The notes: generated by a model not told the origin, from the letters alone. A stretch of 64,000 nt of DNA from Tersicoccus sp. Bi-70 (GCF_001968825.1 NZ_MIEU01000010.1:434001-498000), one strand, 5' to 3'. Numbered from the stretch's first letter, positions 33,702-42,436 are shown. Numbers and translations are program-made.

Positions 33702-34742
33702 ATGACCTCCCGCGAGCTCGCCTTCCTCAGCTTCGTGCCCGATGACGACGGCGACCCGGGGGAGGCCCTGCGGCGGGGGATCCGGCAGTTCCGGCACGCC
33801 GAGGAGCTGGGATACGACTCCGGGTGGGTGCGGGTGCGCCATTTCGAGCCGTTCCTCTCCTCGCCGCTGACCTTCCTGACCGCCGTCGCTCAGGTCACCG
33901 AGCGAATGCACCTGGGCACCGGCGTGCTGCCGATGCGCTACGAGGATCCCATCCGGACCGCCGAGGACGCCGCGACCGTGGACCTGCTCAGCGGCGGCCG
34001 GCTGGAGCTGGGCCTGAGCGGCGGCATCGCCCCCCTGGCCGGCGTGCTCGACGAGGTGTTCGGCACCACACACCGCGGTTTCGACGGCGAGGCGCAGGAA
34101 CGGATCCGTCGCTTCCGGTGTGCCCTGGCCGGTCAGCCGGTGGCTCACGCCGCCGGCCCGTTCTCCACGCTGCCCGCCGGCACCGACCTGCGGGTGACCC
34201 CGCACGCCCCGGGGCTGGCGGACCGGGTCTGGTACGGTCCGGGAAGCGTACGGAGCGCCCGCCGGGCGGGGGAGCAGGGCATGGACCTGCAGCTGTCCAC
34301 GCTGAACAGCGAGGACACCGGCAGCACCTTCGAGGAGGGACAGGCGGACCAGGTCCACGCGTACCGTCAGGCGCGCGCGGCGGCCGCGGCGGCGTCAGGA
34401 CGATGCCTGCGCGATCCGCGGATCGCCGTCGGGCGCATCGTGCTGCCCCTGCTCAGCGCCGCGGACCGGGAGGCGCACCGCGGCTTCCTCGACTTCTACA
34501 CCAGCCGGATGGATGAGCGGGGCCGGCCCCGCCAGGGCGGTGCGCCCATCCAGTTCAGCCGGATCCATGCCGGCTCGGTCGACGAGATCGTCGACGGGCT
34601 CTCCCGCGACCCCGCGCTGGCCGAGGCCACGACCATCAGCGTCACCCTGCCCGCACCGGGCGGGGAGGCCGCCCACGCCCGCGTGCTGGAGACCGTCGCC
34701 ACGTCCATCGCTCCGCAGCTGGGCTGGAGCGCGTCCGCCTGA
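33702..34742 (+). CDS. LLM class flavin-dependent oxidoreductase (luciferase-like)
   Basis: A 346-residue bacterial-luciferase-fold protein: RQFRHAEELGYDSGWVRVRHFEP, TERMHLGTGVLPMRYEDPIRTAEDAATVD and LLSGGRLELGLSGGI are typical of LLM enzymes binding FMN or F420. The C-terminal part has the SVDEIVDGLSRDPAL region. The substrate is unknown; relatives are monooxygenases or F420-dependent reductases. The ATG at 33702 is used because TACGGT ends 6 nt upstream and homology begins there. It stands alone after the tRNA. Confidence 0.8.
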   Translation: MTSRELAFLSFVPDDDGDPGEALRRGIRQFRHAEELGYDSGWVRVRHFEPFLSSPLTFLTAVAQVTERMHLGTGVLPMRYEDPIRTAEDAATVDLLSGGRLELGLSGGIAPLAGVLDEVFGTTHRGFDGEAQERIRRFRCALAGQPVAHAAGPFSTLPAGTDLRVTPHAPGLADRVWYGPGSVRSARRAGEQGMDLQLSTLNSEDTGSTFEEGQADQVHAYRQARAAAAAASGRCLRDPRIAVGRIVLPLLSAADREAHRGFLDFYTSRMDERGRPRQGGAPIQFSRIHAGSVDEIVDGLSRDPALAEATTISVTLPAPGGEAAHARVLETVATSIAPQLGWSASA

Positions 34743-34836
34743 CCCGCCAGTCGGGCACCCGTCCCGGTGTCGCCCCGTAGACGTCAGGGACGGCAACCGG
34801 TGGCGGCGCTGGTGCCGGGACGACAGGTGGTGCCCA

Positions 34837-34865
34837 TGGTCAGCGCGCTGACCTGACCGTATGCT
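34837..34865 (+). promoter_or_regulatory. Promoter of the thioesterase operon
   Basis: -35 TGGTCA (34837-34842), 17-bp spacer, -10 TATGCT (34860-34865). The leader would be about 55 nt with a GGAGG ribosome binding site. Confidence 0.55.
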
Positions 34866-34926
34866 GACCGCGGGGGCGGCAGGCCGGTGGGGACCGGCGG
34901 GACCGGTGGAGTGGAGGCGGGGGACG

Positions 34927-35901
34927 ATGACGGGGACACAGCCCGAGGTGACGCTGCGGTTCATGGCCGCGCCGACGGACGCCGGGCTGACCGGCACCGT
35001 GGACGGCGGTCGGGTGCTCGAGTGGATCGACAAGTCCGGCTACGCGTGCGCGGTGGGCTGGTCCGGGACGTACTGCGTGACCGCCTACGTCGGCAACATC
35101 AAGTTCGCGCAGCCGGTGCGCGTCGGTGACATCGTCGAGGTGCAGAGCCGACTGGTCTACACGGGCCGCACCAGCATGCACATCGTCACCACGGTCGCCT
35201 CGGGGGACCCGCGCACCGGGGACCTGACCGTCGCCACCCAGTGCCTGAGCATCTTCGTGGCCGTCGATACCACGGGCAGGCCCACCCCGGTGCCGGCCTT
35301 CGAGCCCGCCGACGACTGGGAGCGCGACCAGCACGAGACCGCCCGGCAGCGCATCGACCTGCGCCGCGACATCGAGGAGTCGATCGCCGGGCAGGTGTAC
35401 AGCGAGGCCGGCGCGGCGCCGCGTACCGTGCTGCGGTTCCTCGCCGCGCCGACGGACATCAACTGGGGCGGCAAGGTGCACGGCGGGACGGTGATGCGCT
35501 GGATCGACGACGCCGCGCACGTGGTCGCGTCCGGGTGGCACGGCGGCCCCACGATCGCCGCCTACGCGGGTGGCGTGCGGTTCTACCGGCCCCTGCTGAT
35601 CGGCGACCTGGTCGAGGTGGAGGCCCGGCTGCTGCACACCGGCACGACGAGCATGCACCTGGGCGTGCACGTGCGCTCCGGCGACCCGAAGACGGGCGAG
35701 ATGAACCTGACCACGCACTGCATGATCGTCTTCGTCGCTCTCGACGACGAGCACCACAAGGTCCCGGTGCGCACGTGGGAGCCGGTGTCCGACGAGGACG
35801 CGGCGCTCGACGAGCACGCCCAGTACGTGATCGGTGTCCGGGAGCGCCTGCGCCGGCATGTGCCCGCGGTCCCGCCTCCCGCCCGGGCCTCGGCCCGCTG
35901 A
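34927..35901 (+). CDS. Acyl-CoA thioesterase, double hotdog
   Basis: A 324-residue protein made of two similar hotdog domains: TLRFMAAPTDAGLTGTVDGGRV (residues about 8-30) and TVLRFLAAPTDINWGGKVHGGT (about residue 170 on), each followed by AYVGNIKFAQPVRVGD or AYAGGVRFYRPLLIGD and by a TSMHIVTTV or TSMHLGVHV strand. The second half keeps N-x4-VHGG-x7-D, the usual thioesterase site; the first half has DAGLTGTVDGG. It should hydrolyse acyl-CoA to free acid and CoA. The ATG at 34927 has GGAGGCGGGGG upstream. Only 21 bp separate it from the next small gene. Confidence 0.85.
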   Translation: MTGTQPEVTLRFMAAPTDAGLTGTVDGGRVLEWIDKSGYACAVGWSGTYCVTAYVGNIKFAQPVRVGDIVEVQSRLVYTGRTSMHIVTTVASGDPRTGDLTVATQCLSIFVAVDTTGRPTPVPAFEPADDWERDQHETARQRIDLRRDIEESIAGQVYSEAGAAPRTVLRFLAAPTDINWGGKVHGGTVMRWIDDAAHVVASGWHGGPTIAAYAGGVRFYRPLLIGDLVEVEARLLHTGTTSMHLGVHVRSGDPKTGEMNLTTHCMIVFVALDDEHHKVPVRTWEPVSDEDAALDEHAQYVIGVRERLRRHVPAVPPPARASAR

Positions 35902-35922
35902 GCGGCCGGCGGAGGGGGAGGG

Positions 35923-36087
35923 GTGGAGACGGTTCGCACGTGGCTGGCGCGGTTGTTCCTTCTGCCCGCCCGACGACGGAACTGGATCTTCGTCGGCATG
36001 GTCGCGGCCTGGTACGTGACGTCGACGGCCGCCTCCTCAGACCGCGAACCGGACGCCACCGACTCGACCACGGGCGGTGACCGATGA
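35923..36087 (+). CDS. Small single-pass membrane protein, 54 residues
   Basis: A GTG start preceded by GGCGGAGGGGGAGG opens a 54-residue frame. It has a basic amphipathic start (VRTWLARLFLLPARRR), one hydrophobic helix (WIFVGMVAAWYVTSTAA) and an acidic Asp/Ser/Thr tail. The stop TGA overlaps the start of the next gene in ATGA, the same coupling used between the next two genes. I recognise no family. Context suggests it is a partner of the two downstream paralogous membrane proteins. Confidence 0.6.
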   Translation: METVRTWLARLFLLPARRRNWIFVGMVAAWYVTSTAASSDREPDATDSTTGGDR

Positions 36088-36836
36088 GCTGGCTGGAACG
36101 GACGGCTCGGCGGCTGGCCGTGATCAACCCGAGCCGGAAGAAGCGGATCGCGATCTCCGTGGGCGTGAGTCTGGCCCTCGGCGTCGTCTACCTCGTGATC
36201 CTGCGCGCGACCGGCGGCTCCCACGGGTCCTGGTCCGTGCTGCTCGTCGTCGCCTGGTTCGTGCTCTCGCACGTCGCCGGCCGCGTCATGGACGGGATGT
36301 CCAGCGGGCGCTACGCCGGCAAGCCGCTGGACCTGCCCCGCGCCCGGATGATGCGCGATGCGGCGCGGCACTACGCCCAGGTCACGTCGTGGACGAGCCC
36401 GCTCAGTGCCGAGGAGGCGTTCGGCCGGCTCGTCGGCCGCACGCAGGTCCCCCAGGTGCAGACGCGGGCCTACGACGGCGCCCTGTGGCTGCAGCTGTCC
36501 CAGCGCCGGTGGACGACCTCGCCCACAGACCCGGACCAGACCTTCGCGATGACGGTCACGACGGAGGCGATGGTGTTCATCGACGACGCGCCGCGGACCG
36601 CCGACGGCTGGTACCGACCGGGGAAGCGGTCGGTCGTGACCGTGCACCACGAGCGCCGCGAGGCGGAGGACCGGGGCGTCACCATGCTCGAGGACCACCG
36701 GCACGCCGCCGTCCTGACCGACCATCTGCTGATCGCGATCCAGGACGCGACCGGCGCCACGACCACGGGGGACGGAACGACGGGGGACGGAACGACGGGC
36801 GACGGAACCACCACCGACGACGGGAGCGGACGATGA
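36084..36836 (+). CDS. Uncharacterised two-helix membrane protein, first of a tandem paralog pair
   Basis: A 250-residue protein of unknown family. It starts MSWLERTAR, has two hydrophobic helices (about residues 22-42 and 48-67), then a soluble domain with PLDLPRARMM, VTSWTSPLSAEEAFGRLVGR, DGALWLQLSQRRW, SVVTVHHERREA and HAAVLTDHLLIAIQDATG. Each of these motifs recurs in the next gene, so the two are paralogs. Residues 227-241 are three TTGDG pentapeptides. Start and stop both overlap the neighbours by 4 bp (ATGA). The soluble domain probably faces the cytoplasm; no function can be named. Confidence 0.7.
   Translation: MSWLERTARRLAVINPSRKKRIAISVGVSLALGVVYLVILRATGGSHGSWSVLLVVAWFVLSHVAGRVMDGMSSGRYAGKPLDLPRARMMRDAARHYAQVTSWTSPLSAEEAFGRLVGRTQVPQVQTRAYDGALWLQLSQRRWTTSPTDPDQTFAMTVTTEAMVFIDDAPRTADGWYRPGKRSVVTVHHERREAEDRGVTMLEDHRHAAVLTDHLLIAIQDATGATTTGDGTTGDGTTGDGTTTDDGSGR
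36762..36806 (+). repeat. 15-bp tandem repeat, three copies (TTGDG)
   Basis: Units at 36762, 36777 and 36792, in the C-terminal tail of the first paralog; a fourth partial unit (TTTDDG) follows. Confidence 0.85.
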
Positions 36837-37525
36837 CGACGGCGGACACGGCACCGAACCGCCGCGCCGGATCACGAGGCGGCTGGATGGAGCGCACGGC
36901 GCGGCACGCCGCCCTCGCCACGCCGACCCCGGCGGCCCGGATCACCACCGCGGGGGTGATCGCCGTCGCGTTCTACGGCACCTTCCTCGTCGTCCTGCTG
37001 CGCACCGACATCATCGACTCGGCCTGGTATCCCCCGTTCGTCCTCGTCGCCATGGGCCTCGGCTACATCCTGGTGTCGATCGTCATCGCCGTGCTGACGG
37101 GGTGGCACCGCGACCGGCCCCTGGACCTCCCGCACGAGCGGTTGACCTGGCTCGGGACGCGACGCTATCGCCGGACGAGCACCTGGACCGGTCCGCTGGG
37201 CGCCGACGAGGCGCTCACGCAGCTCCGGCGGCGGCTGGCGATCGTCTCGACACAGCTGCGGGTCCTCGACGGCGGTCTCTGGGTCGAGCTGGAACGGGAC
37301 ATCGGGTCCGACGTCGACGCCGCCACGATGGGCGTGCGCGAACGCGCGGCCGTCGACGTCCTGGTGATCGTCGACCCCGCGACACCGGCGGGGACGGCCG
37401 GCGGCAGCCGGGTCACGGTGCACCACGGCCGGAGCCGGTGGCGCAGCGCTGCGCCCGACGGCGGCATGACCGCACGGCTGGCCGATCAGCTCCTGCTCGT
37501 GATCCGGGACATCACCGGCGGCTGA
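36833..37525 (+). CDS. Uncharacterised two-helix membrane protein, second tandem paralog
   Basis: A 230-residue paralog of the preceding protein: WMERTARH, two hydrophobic helices (about residues 43-61 and 70-90), PLDLPHERLTW, TSTWTGPLGADEALTQLRRR, LDGGLWVELERD, RVTVHHGRSRWR and ADQLLLVIRDITGG. It lacks the TTGDG tail. The ATG lies in the ATGA overlap with the previous stop. With the 54-residue protein this forms a three-gene unit, probably transcribed with the upstream thioesterase gene. No domain is recognised. Confidence 0.7.
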   Translation: MTTADTAPNRRAGSRGGWMERTARHAALATPTPAARITTAGVIAVAFYGTFLVVLLRTDIIDSAWYPPFVLVAMGLGYILVSIVIAVLTGWHRDRPLDLPHERLTWLGTRRYRRTSTWTGPLGADEALTQLRRRLAIVSTQLRVLDGGLWVELERDIGSDVDAATMGVRERAAVDVLVIVDPATPAGTAGGSRVTVHHGRSRWRSAAPDGGMTARLADQLLLVIRDITGG

Positions 37526-37554
37526 ACCGTCCGGGCCCGCGCCGGACGCGGCTG

Positions 37555-38946
37555 TCAGCGGCCCGAGGCGCCGATCTGGTCGTAGGCGTCCAGGGCCCGG
37601 CGGCGGGTCTCCTTCAGATCCACCAGGGGCGCGGGGTAGTCCGCGGGCGGGTCGTTGTCCCACGGCTCGTGCAGCGCGGAGCCGGTGCGGCCGGCCAGCT
37701 CCGGAACGAACCGCGTGATGTAGGACCCGTCGGCGTCGAACTTCCGGCCCTGCGTCACCGGGTTGAAGACGCGCACGTACGGGAAGGCGTCCGCCCCGGA
37801 GCCGGCGGTCCACTGCCAGTTGGCGGGGTTGTTGGCGGCGTCGGCGTCGACCAGGGTGTCCCAGAACCACTGCTCGCCGGCCCGCCAGTCGATCAGCAGG
37901 TTCTTGATCAGGAACGACGCGGTGATCATCCGTACCCGGTTGTGCATCCAGCCGGTGTGCCACAGCTGCCGCATCCCGGCGTCCACGAGCGGGTACCCGG
38001 TGCGGCCGCGCTCCCAGGCCCGCAGGTCGCCGGGGGAGCGGCGCCACTGCATCCCGTCGAACTTCTCCCGGTGGTTCACCGTCGCCAGATCCGGATTCGC
38101 GTACAACAGGTGCCAGTTGAACTCGCGCCAGTGGATCTCGGCGAGGAAGGCGTCCCGGTCCTCCCGGGGGCTCGCGCCGGCGACGGCGGCGCGCACCTGG
38201 AACGGACTGACCTCCCCGAAGCGCAGGTGCGGCGAGAGCCGGCTGGTGCCCTCGACGCCGGGCCGCTCGCGGCTCCCGTCGTACCCGTCGAGGATGCCGT
38301 CGACGAATTCCTTGAGGCGATGCTGGGCCCCCGCCTCCCCGGGCTCCCACTGGGCCACCAGGCCGGCTGCCCAGTCCGGGTCGCCCGGGTAGAGCCCCCA
38401 GTCGTCGAGGTCGTCGGAGGCGATGCGCGGGCCGGCGAGCTTGCGCACGCGGGGCAGCGGATCGCGGGGCTCCTCGGCGCGCTGGCAGGCCCGCAGGAAC
38501 GGTGAGTAGACCTGGAACGGCTCGCCAGCACCCGTCGTGATCGTCCACGGCTCGTGCAGCAGATTCGCGGCAAAGCTGTGCGCCTCGACGTCGTGCTCGC
38601 CCGCCCAGTTCTTGACGGCCGCATCGATCTCCCGCTCCGCGCCGCCGTACCGGCGGTTCCACAGGACGGCGTCCGCCCCGGCATCGGCCACCACCGCGGG
38701 GATCACGTCCGTGGCGGCCCCGCGGCGCAGCACCAGCTGGGCGCCCGCCGTCTCCACCGCCTGCCCGAGCGCCGTGAGCGAGTGGTGCAGCCACCAGCGG
38801 GCAGCGCCGCCGATCGCCCGCACCCCCTCGCTCTCCTCGTCCAGCACGTAGAGCACGACGACGTCGCCGTCGTCGGCGGCATGCCGCAGTGCCGGGTTGT
38901 CGGCCATCCGCAGGTCGTCCCGCAGCCACACCACCGTGGTCGTCAT
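37555..38946 (-). CDS. phrB: Deoxyribodipyrimidine photolyase, class I cryptochrome/photolyase family
   Basis: A 463-residue protein with the N-terminal antenna domain (VVWLRDDLRMADNPAL) and the FAD-binding domain: SRLSPHLRFGEVSPFQV, IHWREFNWHLL, TGYPLVDAGMRQL, WMHNRVRMITASFLIKNL and DADAANNPANWQWTAGSGAD. The Trp/Asn residues around NNPANWQW are those expected of CPD photolyases. It repairs UV cyclobutane dimers using blue light. The ATG at 38946 follows a TAGGCT -10 by 6 nt. It converges with the three-gene membrane operon, 29 bp apart. Confidence 0.92.
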   Translation of the reverse strand: MTTTVVWLRDDLRMADNPALRHAADDGDVVVLYVLDEESEGVRAIGGAARWWLHHSLTALGQAVETAGAQLVLRRGAATDVIPAVVADAGADAVLWNRRYGGAEREIDAAVKNWAGEHDVEAHSFAANLLHEPWTITTGAGEPFQVYSPFLRACQRAEEPRDPLPRVRKLAGPRIASDDLDDWGLYPGDPDWAAGLVAQWEPGEAGAQHRLKEFVDGILDGYDGSRERPGVEGTSRLSPHLRFGEVSPFQVRAAVAGASPREDRDAFLAEIHWREFNWHLLYANPDLATVNHREKFDGMQWRRSPGDLRAWERGRTGYPLVDAGMRQLWHTGWMHNRVRMITASFLIKNLLIDWRAGEQWFWDTLVDADAANNPANWQWTAGSGADAFPYVRVFNPVTQGRKFDADGSYITRFVPELAGRTGSALHEPWDNDPPADYPAPLVDLKETRRRALDAYDQIGASGR

Positions 38947-38952
38947 GCGGTC

Positions 38953-38958
38953 AGCCTA
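38953..38958 (-). promoter_or_regulatory. -10 element (TAGGCT) for leaderless photolyase gene
   Basis: Minus-strand TAGGCT followed by 6 nt and the ATG at 38946. Confidence 0.55.
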
Positions 38959-38990
38959 CCGACCGGTCTCTCGATTCCCGAGACGACTAT

Positions 38991-39017
38991 CGCCGCCGGC
39001 CGGAGCGGCCGACGGCG
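38991..39017 (-). terminator. Hairpin after pspA
   Basis: CGCCGCCGGCCG (38991-39002) with CGGCCGACGGCG (39006-39017), 11 of 12 pairs, 3-nt loop, 52 nt past the pspA stop. Confidence 0.55.
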
Positions 39018-39039
39018 ACAGGGTGGAACACCCGGACGG

Positions 39040-39080
39040 GCTCAGTACCCGCGTTCAGTATTCCGTGTTCAGTACTCCGT
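39040..39080 (-). repeat. 13-14 bp tandem repeat, three copies, across the pspA stop codon
   Basis: Units at 39040, 39053 and 39067 share TCAGTA and a following TCCGT-like end (GTTCAGTATTCCGT and GTTCAGTACTCCGT are nearly identical). The pspA stop is inside the third unit. Confidence 0.7.
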
Positions 39081-39881
39081 ACGGCTCGGCTCCGCCGTGC
39101 CGGTCCCCGTCGGGGTCCCGGTCGAGTAGTCGACGTCGGAGGTGTCGCTCTCGATCGACTGCTGCGGCCGGGTGCCGGCCTTCAGCGCCGCCAGCCGGGC
39201 CTCGACCTCGGTCTGCTCGCCGAGGTCCTCGAGCGAATCGAACTGGGCGTCGAGGCTGGAGGAGGCCAGCTCCTGCTGACCGCGGACCCGCGCCTCCTCG
39301 CGCCGGACCTTCTCCTCGAACCGAGAGACGTCGCTCGTCGGGTCCATCACGTCGATGCTGCGCATGGCGTCGTGCACCTGGGTCTGGGCCTGGACCAGCT
39401 TCGCCCGCGAGTTCAGCTCGTCGCGCTTGCGGGTCAGCTCGTCGAGCTTGCCGCGCATCTGGTTCAGACCGTCCTTGAGCTTGTCGACGATCTCGCTCTG
39501 GGAGGCGATGGTCGGCTCGGCGCCCCGCGCCTCCTGCTCGGCGGACATCTGGCGCTGGATGGCGACCTTCGCCAGGTTGTCGAACTTCGTCGCGTCGGCC
39601 GCGTTGCCACCGGAGCGGAACTCGTCCGCCTTCCGGCTGGCCGCGAGGGCCTTGTTGCCCCAGTCCTGGGCCGCCTTGATGTCCTGCTGGTGGTCGTCCT
39701 GCAGCATCCGCAGGTTGCCGATGGTCTGCGCGACCGCCGACTCCGCCTCGGCGATGTTGTTCGTGTAGTCCCGGACCATCTGGTCGAGCATCTTCTGCGG
39801 GTCCTCGGCCTGATCGAGGATCGCGTTGATGTTCGCCTTCGCCAGTTGCGCGATGCGCCCGAAGATGGAGTGCTTGGCCAT
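39069..39881 (-). CDS. pspA: PspA/IM30 family envelope stress protein
   Basis: A 270-residue, mostly helical protein: N-terminal amphipathic helix SIFGRIAQLAKANINAILD, then QAEDPQKMLDQMVRDYTNNI and long coiled coils to about residue 215, with a polar tail containing STGTPTGTGTAEPSRTEY. PspA/IM30 proteins assemble into ESCRT-III-like rings or rods that bind damaged inner membrane. The ATG at 39881 is chosen for the AAAGGA site seven bases upstream. It follows the TPM-domain gene on the same strand after 149 bp, a pairing often seen in actinobacteria. Confidence 0.88.
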   Translation of the reverse strand: MAKHSIFGRIAQLAKANINAILDQAEDPQKMLDQMVRDYTNNIAEAESAVAQTIGNLRMLQDDHQQDIKAAQDWGNKALAASRKADEFRSGGNAADATKFDNLAKVAIQRQMSAEQEARGAEPTIASQSEIVDKLKDGLNQMRGKLDELTRKRDELNSRAKLVQAQTQVHDAMRSIDVMDPTSDVSRFEEKVRREEARVRGQQELASSSLDAQFDSLEDLGEQTEVEARLAALKAGTRPQQSIESDTSDVDYSTGTPTGTGTAEPSRTEY

Positions 39882-39985
39882 GCTGGTTCCTTTCGTGGAT
39901 GTCAACCGTTGCTGCTCATCGCTGCGGGCCGCCGAACCGGTGCCGGTCGGACACCTCGATTCTGGAGGTCCGCAGCGAGGAAGTC

Positions 39986-40022
39986 GAGGTCAGGGGCTCG
40001 TGTGCTCGCGGAGGTCAGGGGC
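39986..40022. promoter_or_regulatory. Direct repeat upstream of pspA
   Basis: GAGGTCAGGGGC occurs twice (39986-39997 and 40011-40022), 25 bp apart, in the 149-bp gap between the TPM-domain gene and pspA. Possible regulator sites; no known consensus recognised. Confidence 0.3.
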
Positions 40023-40030
40023 GCACCGGC

Positions 40031-42175
40031 TCAGAAGTCTCCGCCGCCGAAGTCGCCCCCGCCGAAGTCTCCGCCGCCGAAGTCGCCCCCACCGAAGTCT
40101 CCGCCACCGCCGCCGTCCCAGCCGCCGCCTCCACCCCAGGAGTCGCCGCCGCCCCAGCCGCCACCACCGTGGCCGCCGCGCAGGATCGAGTCGATCAGGA
40201 TGCCGCCGAGCATGGCACCGCCGAAGCCGCCGCCGAACCCGCCTCCGAAGCCACCGCCGCCGCCGTACCCGCGGCCGCGTCCGCCGCCCCAGCCGGCGTA
40301 GTCGCCGATGTCGTCCTGGGCGGCGCGGCTCGCCTGGTCGGCGAGGCTCTCCGCCTGCTGGGCGTACGTCAGGGCGGACCGCGGGTCGCGGGACTGCAGG
40401 GCGAGCGCCTGGTCCAGGTTGCGCTGGGCCTCGGCGACCCGGGTGCGTGCCTCGCTGCCCACACCGCCGCGGCGGGTGGCGATGAAGTCCGACGCGGCGG
40501 AGATCTTCGCCTGCGCACTCATCACCGCCTGCTGCAGGGCGTCGCGGGCACGCCGGGACTCGGACTGGGCGTCACGGATGCCGGTCAGCGACGCGTCGAG
40601 CGTGCGGTGGGCGCTCTCGACGCGGCGCAGCAGGTCGAACGGGTCCGGCCGCCCGGACCGCAGGTCGGTCTCGACGGCGGAGACGGCCGTCTCCGCGGCG
40701 GCGACCTGCCCGACGAGCTCCGGGTTCTGGCCGCTGGAGGCGAGGGCCTTCGCCTCCGCGATGTCCTGCGCGGTGTCGCCCATCGCCCGGCGCAGCTGCT
40801 CGTCGGCCCGGCCGAGGTCACCACCGACCCGGTCGATGGCGTCGAGCAGCTGATCGGTCTGCTGCACGGCCTGCTCGGCGGCCCGGATGGCCAGCGCCGC
40901 CTCGGACCGGTTGCCGGACGCGTCCTGCAGGTTGCGCTGTGCCGCTTCCTGCGCGGACGTGACGAAGGCGAGGCGTTCGTTCGCCTGCGCGATGTTGTCC
41001 GCGATCGTGGCCAGCGCCGAGTCGGCATACCGCCCCCGCAGCGAGGCGAGCGACCGCTCGTGCTCCGCGACCCGGGCCCCGGCCTGCTGGGCGGCCTCGG
41101 AGACTCGGGCCAGCGCCTCGGGCGCCTGCTGCTCCAGCGAGCGCAGCGCGTCGAAGTCGCCCTTCTGCTGCTCGAGCGCCCGGTTCGCGTCCTGGGACCG
41201 GTTGATGATCTCCCCGAGCCAGGCCCGCTGCTGCTGCTCCGTGTCCGGGATGTCGTCGTCGAGCTGCTGACGCAGTTTGAAGGACTCGCGCAGGTGCGTC
41301 TTCGCGTCCTCGATCGCGGCCGCGAACCGGCCGGTCTCCTTCTCGCCGTACTGGGCCTGCGCGAAGGCGAGTTCCTGCTCCGAGGTGCGGATCCCGTCGT
41401 CGGCGGCGATCAGCGCCGCCCCGGCCTGCTTGTTCAGCTCGTCCACGGTCAACCCCGCGAAGGGGTCGGCGGGCTGACGGTTCTGCTGACCGCCCTCGTT
41501 CTCGTAGACGGTGCCAGTGCCGTCCTGCCGGTACGTGCCGGCGATCTGCTTGTCCCGGTTCTTCCGGCGACGGCCGAAGAAGAAGATGCCACCGATCACG
41601 GCGGCGGCGACCAGGCCGACGCCGAGCAGCGGGGAGAGGATGCCGGTGCCGCCGCCCGAGGAGGAGGTCTGGCGCTCGACGGCGCCGCCGCCGGCCGCGC
41701 TGCGGAGCCCGTCCGCCGCGGTCACGGCGGCCTGCGCCCAGTTGCCGGACCTGACCTCGGAACCGACGGCGTTCTTGACCGTGGTGATCTCGCTGTCGCT
41801 CACGCTGTTGGTGCTGTAGTCGATCAGGGCGCCGCTGCGGGAGCCCGTGGCGACGGCGAGGACGGCCGAGTTGGCCGGCGAGCCGCTGCGCTGCAGGGCC
41901 GACTTCGCCCACTCGCTGCCGGTGCTCGCCCCGTCGAAGGTGTCGACGTAGGCGACGTAGAGGTTCAGCCCGGTGGACTGCTTGAGGTCCTGCACGGCCT
42001 GCTGCACGCGCGAGGCGTCACCGCCGAGGACACCCGCGGAGTCGATCACCGTGCGGCTGGAGCTGAAGGTCACCGGGGACTCGGCGTGCGCGGTCAGAGG
42101 AAGGACCCCCGTGAGGCCGAGCGCGGCCAGCAGGGCGATCAGGGCGGCGACGGGTCGTCGGTGGCGGGAGCGCAT
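40031..42175 (-). CDS. TPM-domain membrane protein with long coiled coil and FGGGD tail
   Basis: A 714-residue protein. Residues 1-31 are a signal peptide ending AHAES. A TPM domain follows (residues 32-170: RTVIDSAGVLGG, NLYVAYVDTFDG), then a transmembrane helix (LLGVGLVAAAVIGGIFFFG) and RRRKNRD. About 400 residues of cytoplasmic coiled coil rich in Ala, Gln, Glu and Arg come next. The tail is Gly/Trp/Tyr-rich and ends with five FGGGD-type pentapeptides. The ATG at 42175 has AGGGGAA upstream. Situated before pspA, it may link the outside of the membrane to PspA action; this is inference. Confidence 0.82.
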   Translation of the reverse strand: MRSRHRRPVAALIALLAALGLTGVLPLTAHAESPVTFSSSRTVIDSAGVLGGDASRVQQAVQDLKQSTGLNLYVAYVDTFDGASTGSEWAKSALQRSGSPANSAVLAVATGSRSGALIDYSTNSVSDSEITTVKNAVGSEVRSGNWAQAAVTAADGLRSAAGGGAVERQTSSSGGGTGILSPLLGVGLVAAAVIGGIFFFGRRRKNRDKQIAGTYRQDGTGTVYENEGGQQNRQPADPFAGLTVDELNKQAGAALIAADDGIRTSEQELAFAQAQYGEKETGRFAAAIEDAKTHLRESFKLRQQLDDDIPDTEQQQRAWLGEIINRSQDANRALEQQKGDFDALRSLEQQAPEALARVSEAAQQAGARVAEHERSLASLRGRYADSALATIADNIAQANERLAFVTSAQEAAQRNLQDASGNRSEAALAIRAAEQAVQQTDQLLDAIDRVGGDLGRADEQLRRAMGDTAQDIAEAKALASSGQNPELVGQVAAAETAVSAVETDLRSGRPDPFDLLRRVESAHRTLDASLTGIRDAQSESRRARDALQQAVMSAQAKISAASDFIATRRGGVGSEARTRVAEAQRNLDQALALQSRDPRSALTYAQQAESLADQASRAAQDDIGDYAGWGGGRGRGYGGGGGFGGGFGGGFGGAMLGGILIDSILRGGHGGGGWGGGDSWGGGGGWDGGGGGDFGGGDFGGGDFGGGDFGGGDF
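40034..40108 (-). repeat. 15-bp repeat, five copies, alternating in a 30-bp pattern (FGGGD)
   Basis: Plus-strand units GAAGTCTCCGCCGCC and GAAGTCGCCCCCGCC alternate, so the array looks duplicated as 30-bp blocks. It forms the extreme C-terminus of the TPM-domain protein. Confidence 0.9.
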
Positions 42176-42257
42176 GGAATTCCCCTCATCTCCCGGTCGG
42201 AGCGCTTCTCGCGCAGTCCGCCACGCTTCTCGTGACCGGGCCGCCGGGATCATCTTG

Positions 42258-42263
42258 ATTCTA
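42258..42263 (-). promoter_or_regulatory. -10 element (TAGAAT) of the TPM-domain gene
   Basis: Minus-strand TAGAAT predicts a leader of about 76 nt before the ATG at 42175. No clear -35. Confidence 0.4.
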
Positions 42264-42436
42264 TGGTTGCGACAAAACGTCGCGGAAGGCGACCGCATCC
42301 GCCGGCAGCGAAACCGCGGTCCCGTGTTCGGCGGCCTCACAGTCGATGCTCAGGGAACGACTCCGCCGGGCACAGATTTGAAGGTCAGACTGTCCGTGAA
42401 GCAGGGTTGTGGTTCAGGTTGAGAAAGGAACCCATC

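Noticed and set aside
42269-42283. GCGAC-N5-GTCGC palindrome as an SOS or stress-regulator box
   Set aside because: Short arms, no match to a known LexA or stress consensus that I can name.
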